From the NCBI RefSeq assembly GCF_048128805.1, contig NC_135999.1, positions 13,256,690-13,320,689 of the forward strand: 64,000 bases of DNA, in the 5' to 3' direction. The stretch comes from Centroberyx gerrardi (taxonomy: Eukaryota > Chordata > Actinopteri > Beryciformes > Berycidae). Below, in pieces: positions 54,301 to 64,000 of the stretch. Position 1 is the first letter of the stretch; each line of letters begins with the position of its first letter. The notes beneath the pieces were generated by a model. The model was not told where the DNA came from and made no database searches. It saw only the letters and a program-made list of their open reading frames with translations. Made by a program: the position numbers and the translations under genes.

Positions 54301-57300
54301 TATCAGGAGGCAGACACACATAGATTTGTATGTGTGTGCAGTGGATGGGATGATATATCGAAAATTCATTCATTCATCCTCGATGATTTTAATAAATGCA
54401 TGACTGATGGCTGTGCATTATTTTTGCTTATCAAATAAACAAACAAACAAACAATACTTATCGTGGGGCAAAAAAATGAATTGCAATAATAACTACATTT
54501 TATTCTGCTGTAGTAATCACAAATGAGATGTTTTGCCTGTCACAATTTCACAAGTTCTACATCGAAATTATATTATTTGCACTTTGTAATGACATTTTTC
54601 AACTGTTGTTTACATTCTAGCAAGCCAATGCCATCACTAGAAAGATTTGTGGCTCAGAAATAAACACAATTCTGCACAGTCATACTTTCTTGTCATTGAA
54701 CTTTTATTTATTACATCTCATTGTGGTTGTATCGAATCGTGAACCACGTATCGCGTATCGAATCGTATCGTGAAAGAAGCACATCGTCCCATCCCTAGTG
54801 TGCAGTACATGAGCGAGTGTGTGTCCTACCCTCTTTCCCCAGCAGGTAGGAGTAGAAGCAGAGGTGGTTGATGCTGAGGTAGAGCCAGCCCTGCCGGGGC
54901 ACCTTGCCCTTCCAGTAGCTGCAGGAGTAATAGTTGACCAGCTTCTCCTCCTCCGGCATGCCGAACAGCTTGCGGAACTTAGCGATGGCCTCCTTGAACT
55001 TGTCCGTGTCGTCGTCCTCTTTGACGTCATGGTTCTTGTTGTATTCTGCGATGATGCCCTGCGGAGGCCAGAGACAGAGACAGAATGAGGGGGTGCATGT
55101 ACATTTTGACTGACATTTTAAACTAATAGCCACAGTTTGAAACTCCACACTGTAAAATATTAATCTTTAGTATTCTGCTACAATATAAACATTATCTAAA
55201 TATTTCTTAAAGAAATCAAGGAAACCATTTAAATGTCTGTCTTCCAAGAAATACAAAATCACTACACTAGTCATTTCCATCTGTATATCAAATTAACTGC
55301 AATGACCTGACTCGAGCTAGAACTTGGCACAGGAAATTTTCAAAATTTAAAATCTACACATAAAACTATGTTTTTGACTGCAGAGAATGAGCAGTTACCT
55401 GGACCTTTCCCTTGACAAAGGTAGTAATGTCATTCTCATTCTCAAAGATGGAGAGAGTCTGCAGCAGGTTATGTTCCAGCCACTCCCAATGCTCTGTGAT
55501 CTCTTTACGGGACGTTCCTGCAGGAGGAGGAGGCAGAGAGAGGGAGAGAGTCAAGAGAGGGTAATCAGGGGATGAAGAAGAACCCTCACACTGGGTTCAC
55601 AAGGTAATGTTGAAGGAGCATGAAATGTTTTAGGTATAGGCCACATTACAATCACCATCTAGATATTTTATAGAATTATGTGGATAAAAGAGGACGATAT
55701 GTTCGGACAACATATTTTTTCTTAATGAGATATTGAGATATCTCATTTTTCTCATTTTGTTGAATTGTGGGTAGCAGGGTAGCAACGTGAATAGGGAGGA
55801 CCCAGGTTTAAGCTAATGTGATGGCAAAAGCATCTGTTCACTTAAGAAGAAAAAGAGAAAAGAGAAAAAAGGAATCACATCTTTTGCATTGCATGTTCAA
55901 ATGGTAACACTAAACTGACCATTTTGTTAATTGTTAGCAGTGAGTGTAGGTGAACACTGGGCAGAACGATTCTGCCACAGGAGAAACCCATTGCAGTAAT
56001 GGCTTCTGCTGTGAGCCATCATCCTCCAACAATTTCTCCTGCAAACAGCCCTATAGTGCACATCTACTGCATTAGCCATGCCTGCCAGACAACTCCATCT
56101 CTCCCGCTATCTCTGGGCTGAGGATGGAAGAACTGGGAGGGGTGGGGAGGGAGGGAGTGAGGGAGGGAGGGGTGGGGAGCGAGGGAGGGAGGGAGTGAGG
56201 GAGCGAGGGAGCGAGGGAGGGAAGAAAGGAGCCGTTGCCATTTCAAGGCCAGGCTAGTCTTTTGTGGGCCTCCATTTCAGACAGTGAAGGCACACAACAA
56301 ACAATCTCTTTTGTCATTCGGTAGTCACATTTAGTAGAGAAGTATTGAGTTAAATACACAAAACAACACATATCGTCTTTGCCAGTGTCTCAACAATGTC
56401 AGGTGTCTCAACAATGTCTCCATTAAAAGAGAAACCACAGTTGATTACAGCAGTGTGTTTGTTTCCTCCATTACTCATTCCATAATCTTATGAAACATCG
56501 TCCTGAATAAATTACATGCCTTTCCAAAACGTGCGTGTTGTGTGTGATTGCTCCTGACATCCCACATGCGAGTATCTATGCCATGTAGCATGCAAAATAT
56601 AGCATGCAATATATCCTACAAGATAGTGTACATGTCCATTTAAAAACACGTTCAAAAAACCTACATTTATTGTGATGGAGGTGTCACAGCTTTTGCCAAC
56701 ACATAGCTGGTGTAATTTCATATCCTATGGCACAGTATAGATGAATGTACAAATAAATGAGCTGCTTCCAATCAGTCTTGAGTTATCTGGCTGTTAATTT
56801 GCATACATTACTGCCACAGATGGAGGTTTGCATAAACGGTATATAGATAGAATCTGCAGATTACCTTACTGCAGAAAACCAGCAGATGACATGAAATCAT
56901 AATGGAACCCCTTCACCTAATTAGCTGAAAGACATGACGGCCACTCATATTTGAGCACCATTTCTGTAATCTTGCCCTTTAAAAGCATTGGGGCATGATG
57001 TAATGCTTGGCATTTGGCAGCTAACATGGGAAAAGGCAGGATGTGAGGTGTTACATGGTGGGTGGGGGTGGGATTCGCAGGGTGTAAAAATACAGGAGGG
57101 TCCTCTCCTGAAACAAGCCTTACCCCCTATCTCTGAAGACAGCTGTACAGATTTGCTTGAATTGGTGTAAATCCAGAAAGATTCACAAAGCAGACTACAG
57201 TGTATATTAGCTAGGTTCTGAGCAGAAGAGAGCCAGATTTTTGAGGCAGAACTTGAGTTTAAGTTCACGTACCATGAGCAATGATCCAGTAAACTAAGGA

Positions 57301-57383
57301 GTCAGGCGTCTGGTACAGGATCCTATATGGGGCCACTCGAGCACTGGAGTCCAGCACCACATCCAGGGTCCCCACCAGCAAAC
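40932..57383 (-). CDS. tbc1d9: TBC1 domain family member 9, Rab GTPase-activating protein (all but the first coding exon)
   Basis: Twenty exons in transcript order: 57273-57383, 55399-55517, 54830-55058, 53966-54227, 51382-51589, 50580-50786, 50242-50406, 49455-49605, 46769-46983, 46524-46641, 46008-46293, 45662-45791, 45001-45099, 44701-44769, 43935-44175, 43685-43750, 42840-42926, 42630-42698, 41861-41964, 40932-41756. All phases agree, giving about 1252 residues (human protein 1266 in total). Order of domains: N-terminal [20 protein letters not shown]; first GRAM domain (third and fourth exons listed, with [20 protein letters not shown]); second GRAM (fifth and sixth, [19 protein letters not shown]); TBC domain (eighth to twelfth); an EF-hand ([15 protein letters not shown]); and an acidic tail ending DYEIS. 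Both catalytic fingers of the TBC domain are present: the Arg in IERDLHR and the Gln in IGYCQ. The missing first exon should encode about 40 residues and must lie beyond 64000. Two hAT elements flank the exon at 53966-54227. The substrate Rab cannot be read from the sequence. Confidence 0.96.
43494..43682 (+). repeat. Two (CA)n microsatellites in a tbc1d9 intron
   Basis: CA runs at 43494-43527 and 43652-43680. The second ends within a few bases of the donor of the exon at 43685. Confidence 0.95.
46722..46760 (+). repeat. (TG)n microsatellite against a tbc1d9 splice donor
   Basis: A TG run that ends about 8 bases from the exon starting at 46769. On the gene strand it is a CA repeat just inside the intron. 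Confidence 0.95.
48734..48900 (+). repeat. (AT)n and (CA)n microsatellites
   Basis: AT runs at about 48736-48767 and 48840-48880, then a short CA run, directly left of the Tc1 relict. Confidence 0.9.
48945..49287. mobile_element. Internally deleted Tc1/mariner relict
   Basis: The stretch matches the subterminal part of fish Tc1 elements (TAGAATAATAGTAAAGACAT, CTATGAAATAACACA, AAGTAGCCGCCCTTTGCCTT). The right end is a terminal repeat reading CAGGTGTGTCAAAACG, then TTTGACTGGTAGTGTA. The transposase is gone and the left terminal repeat is missing, replaced by AT/CA microsatellite sequence. It lies in the tbc1d9 intron between the exons at 49455 and 46983. Confidence 0.75.
51334..51371 (+). repeat. 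(CAGA)n microsatellite
   Basis: About nine CAGA/GACA units in the tbc1d9 intron, 11 bases from the donor of the exon at 51382. A (TG)n run lies at 51074-51098. Confidence 0.9.
52127..53909 (+). mobile_element. hAT DNA transposon, internally deleted, with perfect 8-bp target duplication
   Basis: The ends are imperfect inverted repeats: CAGTAGCGGAGC at the left and, read from the right end inward, CAGGGGCGGAGC. The flanks are the identical octamers ATAAACAG (52119-52126 and 53910-53917), the target-site length of hAT elements. Inside on the plus strand is the C-terminal piece of a hAT transposase. The 1.78-kb length and missing upstream transposase make it non-autonomous. It lies in a tbc1d9 intron and ends 48 bp from the target copy's far side to the next exon, at 53966. 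Confidence 0.88.
53011..53199 (+). pseudogene. hAT transposase C-terminal (dimerisation) fragment
   Basis: An open frame ending in TAA encodes [20 protein letters not shown], then [18 protein letters not shown]. This is the typical hAT-family C-terminal dimerisation motif (ASAERSFS...RLSNL). No zinc finger or catalytic core remains upstream in the element, so it is a remnant. Confidence 0.8.
54342..54797. mobile_element. Short non-autonomous hAT element with perfect 8-bp target duplication
   Basis: Terminal repeats TGGATGGGATGAT at the left and TAGGGATGGGACGAT read inward from the right are flanked by identical octamers GTGTGCAG (54334-54341 and 54798-54805). The 456-bp element has no coding capacity. 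It carries the GTATCGAATCGTGAACCACG-type sequence common in vertebrate MITEs. It fills most of the 602-bp tbc1d9 intron between the exons at 54830 and 54227. Confidence 0.85.
56136..56224 (+). repeat. GGGA-rich tract
   Basis: Impure GGGA/GTGA/GCGA tandem units in a tbc1d9 intron, strongly purine-biased. Confidence 0.85.
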
Positions 57384-57419
57384 CTGCGGGAAGAACCAAT
57401 GGTTAAAGAAGTAGACTGG

Positions 57420-57495
57420 GAACGTATTGTAAGTTGCTTTTGGACAAAAGCGTCTGCTAAATGACGTAATGTAATGTAATGTAATGTAATGTAAC
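57420..57495 (+). repeat. Fragment of a teleost SINE-like tail
   Basis: The block TTTTGGACAAAAGCGTCTGC, then TAAATGACG, is followed by short GTAAT tandem repeats. This combination is very common in fish genomes as the tail of dispersed repeats. The body of the element is missing. Confidence 0.6.
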
Positions 57496-58258
57496 TTGGG
57501 AAAAACACTTAATGGAATTAAAAAAAACAATTGTGCTTGCTCATAAAGAATAAAAAGAAATGCAGCCCAGTCAACTGGTTGAGGAATATAGAGCGAAAAT
57601 AAGTCATGGATCCTTCCTCCCTCTATTAATTTGTTCAACTGAGGAAAACTGACAATAGGAGCTTCTGTGAAAGCCTTTACGGCATGTAACAACCATCAGT
57701 GGCCATGTGAGATGCCATACTAATTTAGTGCATTAATCCTTTTGAGGTCATTTTGTTATGTTTCAGAAGGGGGAAAACCAATGAGGTCCATTTGTTTACT
57801 CCTTCAAGGGCTTCTGTGAAAATGAAGAGAAATTGGAATGTGCGGCATGTTAGATCGGCGGTCTGTGTATGTATGATTTACGCGTCTGGGTGAGATTAAT
57901 TGAGATTAGATAGGAAATGCGCAGATACTATCTAACTCTGTGCTGTATTGTAGTTTGAAGTCAGTCAATAAGTGGAGACAGACATCCACCACCGCAGCAC
58001 TGACTGATGGACTGGGAAGGTGACAGAGGATATAGACACCTGAGCAGAGGGTGACTGGGCTAATCTAATGAAATAATGGAGAGACATGATGCATAAAAGG
58101 TTTAACAGACGCCAATATTTCTCCCCATCACAGCTGCTTGCCTCACAGCAAAACACATCTTTGCTGTAAACAACAAACGAGGCAGATATTTAATACAGTG
58201 GAAAAACAAGCCAGTCAGACCTTTGCTCCTTTAGACTGACATCAGAGTAAAGCTATAC

Positions 58259-58525
58259 TAGGGCTGTGTGATACTGACCAAAAATCATTGGGATTATTTT
58301 GTTGAATATTGCAATATTACTTGAAACAAACGTGGACCCAGCTTTTTCTCCGTGACTTCTTTTTAGCACTGTAAGTGTGTTCACAAGAAATCAGTCCAAG
58401 AACATCCTTGTCTCCGTCTGAAACAGCTTTCCCTCTCAGAATAATTGCAGCCTCTTGCGACTTGGAAATTGCCGCAATCAGTGTTGCGATTGTGATATTT
58501 TTTTCCGATCAATCGCGCAGCTCTA
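58259..58525. mobile_element. Probable short hAT-like MITE
   Basis: The left end TAGGGCTGTGTGAT pairs with the right end read inward, TAGAGCTGCGCGATTGATC. Candidate 8-bp duplications are AGCTATAC and AGCTGCAC (six of eight identical). The terminal motif is that of short hAT-type repeats common in vertebrates. It is diverged and non-coding. Confidence 0.6.
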
Positions 58526-58676
58526 AGCTGCACTATAAATAAACCAACTGGTGACAACTACCCTCCACAGCTGTGAATATTCTTCCTGGTTCAGAGAAGG
58601 TATACTGAAGGTTTATATTGCCATGGGAGATGGGATATTTTCGTGGGCAGCTCATAAGGGCACGTCAAGTGTGAGT

Positions 58677-58680
<4 letters not shown>

Positions 58681-58769
<89 letters not shown>
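58681..58769 (+). repeat. (GA)n microsatellite
   Basis: About 44 uninterrupted GA units upstream of the first visible tbc1d9 exon. Confidence 0.95.
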
Positions 58770-58773
<4 letters not shown>

Positions 58774-60863
58774 AGGAGGAGGATAGAGAGGGAGACCAAG
58801 TTAGCAAGTGAAGCCAACAGGGAGACTGTGACAGGGAACATTTTTTTGTCTTAGGAAAGAAAAAAGAGATTGAGAGATGTAAATCTGTGCGATCCAGACT
58901 GACTGATCTTCCCTCACCTCCTTGTACAACGTCATCTCTGGGACATCTGGGATGTCTCGTTTCACAAAAAAAGACATCTGAATACAAAGACATATCCTTC
59001 GCTCTATTCGTCTGCCTTCTGCCTTCTCTTGTCGTCTCCGTGCCTCCTGTGTGTCCCGCTCTCCCTTTCTCAACTGTCTTCTATTTTCCTTTTCTCATTC
59101 TTCCTCATCTCTCCCTCTCACCATTTTGTCCTCATGAACGATCAAGACAACACGCACTTACGCTGTCAAGAAAGCAACATTAATAACTGCAATATTGGCC
59201 TCACTCTGCTTAGGCGCTAAACCAAGTGGCCAATAAAATTAACGTGTACAATCGAATTATGATTGTCATGTCAAAGGCACTGATTGCCTTTTTGGTGAGC
59301 AACTACTGCCCAAATGACAGATCCATGCCATCAGAAACATTATGCACACAAATACAAGATTCATTTTGCAACCCTTTTCAAAGGGCTGAAGAAAAAGAAA
59401 GAGAGCAACTGGAGTTAACTGTCTGCAACGAGATGCATTAGCCCCATTACCATTTACAAGTGTCCCAACACACCGAAGCTAATGAGATAATGCGATCCTG
59501 CACTTTCTTATGGTCCCTTTGTGAGAAACAAACAATTGCTTGTGTGAGTGTGAAAACAGCTTCCTCTTTAATGTCAGAAAATCACAAGGTTGAAACAGTC
59601 ATCCCCGCAGCACAAACACCCCGGGTGGAGATAACAGTCACTCACAGCTTGACCACAGTGACTGCAACAATGTGTCAGCCAACTAGTCCTCTTCTCAAAA
59701 TGTTTAGGAATAACTTATTGGAATAATATTTCTAATGTAACGTGGCAAACTGGATGACCTGTTGCAGAGGTTTTGAGGTAAAAATGTATGAAAAAGTGTA
59801 AAATTGGATGGGAGTGGTACCATTTGTAATAGATGTGTGAGCTGAGGTTTAACACAGGAAACTAGGGGTGAAGACAGGAGACCACTGAAGGGTGTGATAC
59901 CACTTAACATCCACTGTTTTTTTTTCTTCTTCGCAGACTGATACTACATTGACAACCCAAAACAGAGAGAACGAAAGAAAAACTTGCATTTTGTAGATGT
60001 TTTGAATATGAGAGCTTTGCCATTTGTTTATATGTGAGATTTCTTTTGTTGTCTTTTGAACACGTTATCCCTAACAAAACATAATACTGGGGCCGGTCTC
60101 ATGAATCAAGTTCAACATAGGCAGGGTATATTTTTGCGATAGTTGGCTTCACAAAAACAAAATAATGTCAATCCTGGCTAACTGGTCTCATGATGCTGGT
60201 TATCAACTGGCTCTATCAACCCAGAATTTTACAATCCAGTTATTAAGTGTGTTCACATAAAAAGGGTTAGGGGCGATCACATGCAACATGGACAGATCCA
60301 GAGTGGCAGATTTAAGATAAGATTAGACTATTGATCACTGCGGGGGAATTACGTCGCTGCAGCAGGAAAAAGTAATATGATTCAGCGGGGAAAATAGAAT
60401 ATAAGCACACAACTAGAAAATAAAAAGAAGCAATAAAAATGGTTGTAAACATACAGTATATGTATATACTGTATATGGGAAAAATATGGGAAATGGATTA
60501 CTAACATTTGTGCTCTTCTCTCAAGAAGAACAAACTATTATAATGAATACATATGAGTAATACAAAACCATTACAACAGTGAAGAATAGGCCTAACACTT
60601 TCTTTCTGCCGCCAAGGCCGGAGAGGATGACTGGAGGTAAATGGCAGATAGTTTAAATGTGTGAGTAAAAAGGCTTATCGCTGCCCCGTCACAGTGTTCA
60701 TACTTTTCTTTGATGCAGTATTGTGACACATTGAGGCTGTGAAAAGATTTCCTATTCATAGAGTTGGCCTCAGGTTCCCCGGGGCAGCGGTGAATGGGGA
60801 TAAAGGTGCAATATATATTACATCAATCAGTCTCGGGAATCATAGGTAAGAATTTCAGTGTAC

Positions 60864-61443
60864 TTAAAAGGACCGCTTCACTGATTTTCAACCTTATCTC
60901 CATTACACTTGTCAATACGTTCTGTACCTTGTAGAACGGCTCTATTCACCACCCCACATCCTACACCTGATGATGCAGCCACCGGCCGAACAGAAACAGC
61001 AAGCAACACTACAGCTTTAGTTTTCCTGGTTTCAAAGTCTCATAGTTTTAAACAGGAAAAAAGGGAGAATAGTGTACTCCAAAAACACCACGGCACTCTT
61101 ACTTGTATATTAAAAATTCCTTTATTATCTTGGCATGTCCAATAAGGAGAGTAAAAACATACAAAAGGGGATGTCTATCCCACGCGTAGCAGCTTCATCC
61201 TTCATCAGGGTTTCTCACAGTTTTATCTGGTAAAGAGAATGATTTGAGGTCTTGGGGCCAAAATGAGTTTTTCTTGCTACTGCTCGGCCTCTGCTTGCAT
61301 CATCAGGTGTAGGGTGTGGGGGGATGAATAGAGCCTTCCTACAAGATACAGAGTATGGACAAGTCTAATGGTGTATAAAAGGCATGTCATACTATGACAA
61401 TTACATAGAGATAAGGTTGAAAATCAGCCAAGTGGTCCTTTAA
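60864..61443. mobile_element. Fold-back element with long inverted arms
   Basis: The left arm (60864-60992) and right arm (61281-61443) are inverted copies sharing TTAAAAGGACCGCTTC-like ends, GATTTTCAACCTTATCTC, GGCTCTATTCA, and CCTACACCTGATGATGCA. The 290-bp centre has no coding capacity. The arms differ by indels. Confidence 0.7.
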
Positions 61444-62582
61444 TATGCAACAGTTAATCTCATTCATTATTCATACTGATACAGTCAACTAATGTAAGCT
61501 ACCTGCTATTTGATAGAAGCCCTGTTTTATGACCGGAGCGGGAAAAGGAAACGCTACAAACATTTATTATATCTCTGATCTAGTCAGGAAAATAAAAAAG
61601 CTTCCTTTATAGTCCAAGGATCGTCTAGGAGTGGTGATGCCATTTTTCCAGAGAGCTGATTGGTGAGGAGGCAGGGTTTTATTTATATGTTTGGATCCGA
61701 TAGCCTGAACATAACCTGCTGCAGCCTAAGTTACCATGGTGATCTACCCCACTGAGAAGCGAACCACCATGGTGAGACCGAAAAACCAGGGATAAACCCA
61801 AAATTAGCTCGCTAACACACTAATCTGGCTTGGAGAGACAGACTCCTGGGGTGAACATGAGCTTTGTTGTTTATGTGCAAATGCTCCAGAGGAGGCAGCC
61901 CCAGACTCGACACGACACGCATGACCTCCATAAGCCATAGTGTTAACTCATCACACTTCAGTCCATGTGACTGCGTGTTCCTATACACTCATTTGAACTT
62001 ACTTTGATCAATTCCTTCAACAGACTGTAGGAGTGAGGTGCACACAACCTCCCAAACAAACCAAGAAAACACAGGGGCCCAGAAACCAAGTCGCTGTGAT
62101 GAGAAACGGTTTCCTTTATTGTGGGTGGGTGGCAGAGAGGAGAAAACCTCAGCAGCAAACAATCTCTAGCCAAAAAGAACAAGCTATAATATCATGTGAT
62201 GCTTTGTGCTTCTTTAAAACCGGAGAAACAAGGCCGGAGTCAGAGCTCCCTGTTGTTATTGTAAAGCAACAAACTGCCTGCTCCGAAGCGTTAGTGTTTT
62301 TCATTGAGTGAAGACAGGAAAGAAAACCAACAGCATATGAGAACGAAGTAACTAATTTTATCTTGTTTATATCCTCTTTACTGCTTGTGGGACGGTCACT
62401 GGTGTGAGATGTTTCCACTGAGCACACAAAGCACCATAATCTCCCCCAGACTTAAAAATCAATAACGTTTCAGATAACAGAAACCTGATCCAAGCTCGGA
62501 TCATCATCATGTGCTGGTTTGGTTCATGTTTCACTGCATCCATAAATGGAGCGTTTTGCTACTTTCCCATCAGTGCTCAAAT

Positions 62583-62694
62583 TTTCTAGGTCAATTGACA
62601 TGAGACGCAAGTCATAAAAGTAGAAAATAACTGTGTAGGCTGGACAGTTATTTTCTACTTTATGACTTGTGCTTCGTATCAATTGACCTAGAAA
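62583..62694. repeat. Near-perfect 50-bp inverted repeat (long hairpin)
   Basis: The arms 62583-62633 and 62645-62694 are separated by 11 bases. The outer 16 bases (TTTCTAGGTCAATTGA) and the inner about 25 bases (AAGTCATAAA, GTAGAAAATAACTG) pair almost perfectly. A ten-base mismatched bubble separates the two paired blocks. Confidence 0.85.
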
Positions 62695-64000
62695 CGGGGT
62701 CAAGTCAGTATGTATGTGCCTGCATCCATTATGAAAAAAATGTAGACCAGTTGTGAAATGTCAGATTACACAACGACTCCAACAACGGTGTAATGCTGTG
62801 GGCACAATTGTTTTAAGAGGTGTCATAAAAAATTCCACGATGCCCTAATCAATCGTTTATTTTGGGCCTGATGAAAAGAGCTTTTGTTGAGTACTGTCAT
62901 TTATTTTGCTTCCTCTCTAAAATCCAAGACCTTGATGCCTATTCAGGTCCGCTTTAAGACAACAATGGACACCAGGACTCCAACTGTTGTATTTTTATCT
63001 GTGCAAATAGCCAAAGATAAGGCTATAACTGCCATTGCCCTCTACAGACGCAGGTAGCTTATCAGGTTCAGTACTTCAGGTAATGCAAATGACAGCACAG
63101 TGCATACAACTGAACAGGAACAGCATCCTAGGCTGCAGGTCTATTTGCAGCTTGCTTAAGTCTAAACAGTATTGTTATAGATCTGTTTTAAATTAATCAG
63201 ACTGTCAGTTACACAACTGCTCTTTGAAAGCGTAACAGTTTTACACCGATATGCTCTGCCATTCATGAGCACCTACAGCGACATTTATAATATCAGCCTG
63301 AAAGCTGTTAAGTCTCAAAGGAAAACTAGATTCTTCTTTGAGATGACCAGGCCCTTCTCACAGGTGAATCTGCTATAGGTTTTGTTCAGATGAATGAGGC
63401 TACAAAATCAGAGGTAGCAGAAGAGTGATGTGGACGAGGCGGTTTCTGTATGAGTTTGTTATGGGCGGACACACTGCCTCCATTTACGATGTGTTTGAAA
63501 ACTGTGGGGGTGGCACATCACATCCTTCACATCCTTCAGCCTTTCCAAACGTGATCATTTCTCAGCTTCTCTCTAGCAGCATAACAAAAATGTTGCAGCT
63601 GTCCATCTGTGTTCATGCAGCCTCTGATGGTGGTAAGTAACCACTCGAGAAATACAAATAGAGAAAACCTTGGAGAGTTGCTGTCTGGTGGAGCTGTGTG
63701 CCAGCAATGCAAACATACATTTACCATTTCTTTCACCCCACCTCATGGACTCTCTACTAGCTCTAACTGTACAGCTTGAGCCCCAGTGAGTGAAATATGC
63801 TAATTTGAGCTTGGCCCCATTAAATGCCCTCCTATAAACCCCCGTGCTGGTGCTGCCGCTCCGCTGGAAGAACTGCTTCTGGACAGTGCCAGTGTCCCCA
63901 GGTTCCCGGTGCCAACTGGCACACGGCACAAGACCGCTCAGCATTTACATAACAATGACATCATCCCCTAGCACCACTCAGCACACTTTGTGTCGCTACA

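Larger units (their letters stand above)
57384..64000 (-). other. tbc1d9: Probable first intron of tbc1d9 and upstream sequence
   Basis: No exon encoding the expected tbc1d9 N-terminus (an MWVNPEE-like start) could be found on the minus strand, so the first coding exon is taken to lie to the right. The region holds the SINE-tail fragment, the hAT-like MITE, the (GA)n tract, the fold-back element and the long hairpin. Confidence 0.55.

Noticed and set aside
40932-57383. Assigning the TBC gene to the paralogue tbc1d9b
   Set aside because: Adjacency to ucp1 and elmod2 and the fit of the C-terminal tail ([23 protein letters not shown]) favour tbc1d9.
62583-62694. Calling the long hairpin a microRNA gene
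   Set aside because: The paired arms are too long and too perfect for a typical precursor. A MITE-like palindrome explains it equally well, and there is no expression evidence.

Overview
The window is nuclear DNA of a bony fish, very probably a teleost. Genes are split by GT-AG introns. Dinucleotide and tetranucleotide microsatellites are abundant. The dispersed repeats are those of fish genomes: a DANA/V-SINE-type tRNA SINE, an L2-like LINE, a Tc1 relict and several short hAT elements. The gene content is clearly vertebrate. Nothing in it is bacterial or viral.

Layout, left to right. (1) 195-10790, minus strand: the first nine coding exons of a type II transmembrane protein with three CUB domains and a Thr/Pro-rich stalk. 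Its C-terminal part lies beyond base 1, so its final identity is open; a membrane serine protease is one possibility. (2) 10.8-21.6 kb: no gene; a MITE-like inverted repeat, a SINE and a decayed LINE. (3) 21669-24065, minus: gprin3, one coding exon, with a probable untranslated first exon near 26.6 kb. (4) 29976-32902, plus: elmod2, eight coding exons. (5) 34320-36909, minus: ucp1, six coding exons and a candidate TATA promoter near 37.26 kb. The 3' ends of elmod2 and ucp1 converge with about 100 bp between their poly(A) signals. (6) 40932-57383, minus: tbc1d9, twenty exons; only the first coding exon is missing, presumably beyond base 64000. (7) 57.4-64 kb: the large first intron of tbc1d9 or its upstream region, with repeats only.

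elmod2, ucp1 and tbc1d9 are neighbours in the same order in mammals (human 4q31), which confirms their identity. gprin3 lies elsewhere on the same human chromosome (4q22), so this window joins two mammalian neighbourhoods. The genes do not form a functional unit. They act in Arf-family GTPase regulation (elmod2), mitochondrial proton transport (ucp1), Rab GTPase regulation (tbc1d9) and neurite/G-protein signalling (gprin3).

I reconstructed exon boundaries by hand from GT-AG signals, reading phase and family similarity. All phases close except at one exon start of the CUB gene, which is marked. The best structural observations are two non-autonomous hAT insertions, each with a perfect 8-bp target duplication, that bracket one tbc1d9 exon; CA/TG microsatellites lying directly against several splice sites; and three large inverted-repeat structures. 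I found no convincing new biological system.
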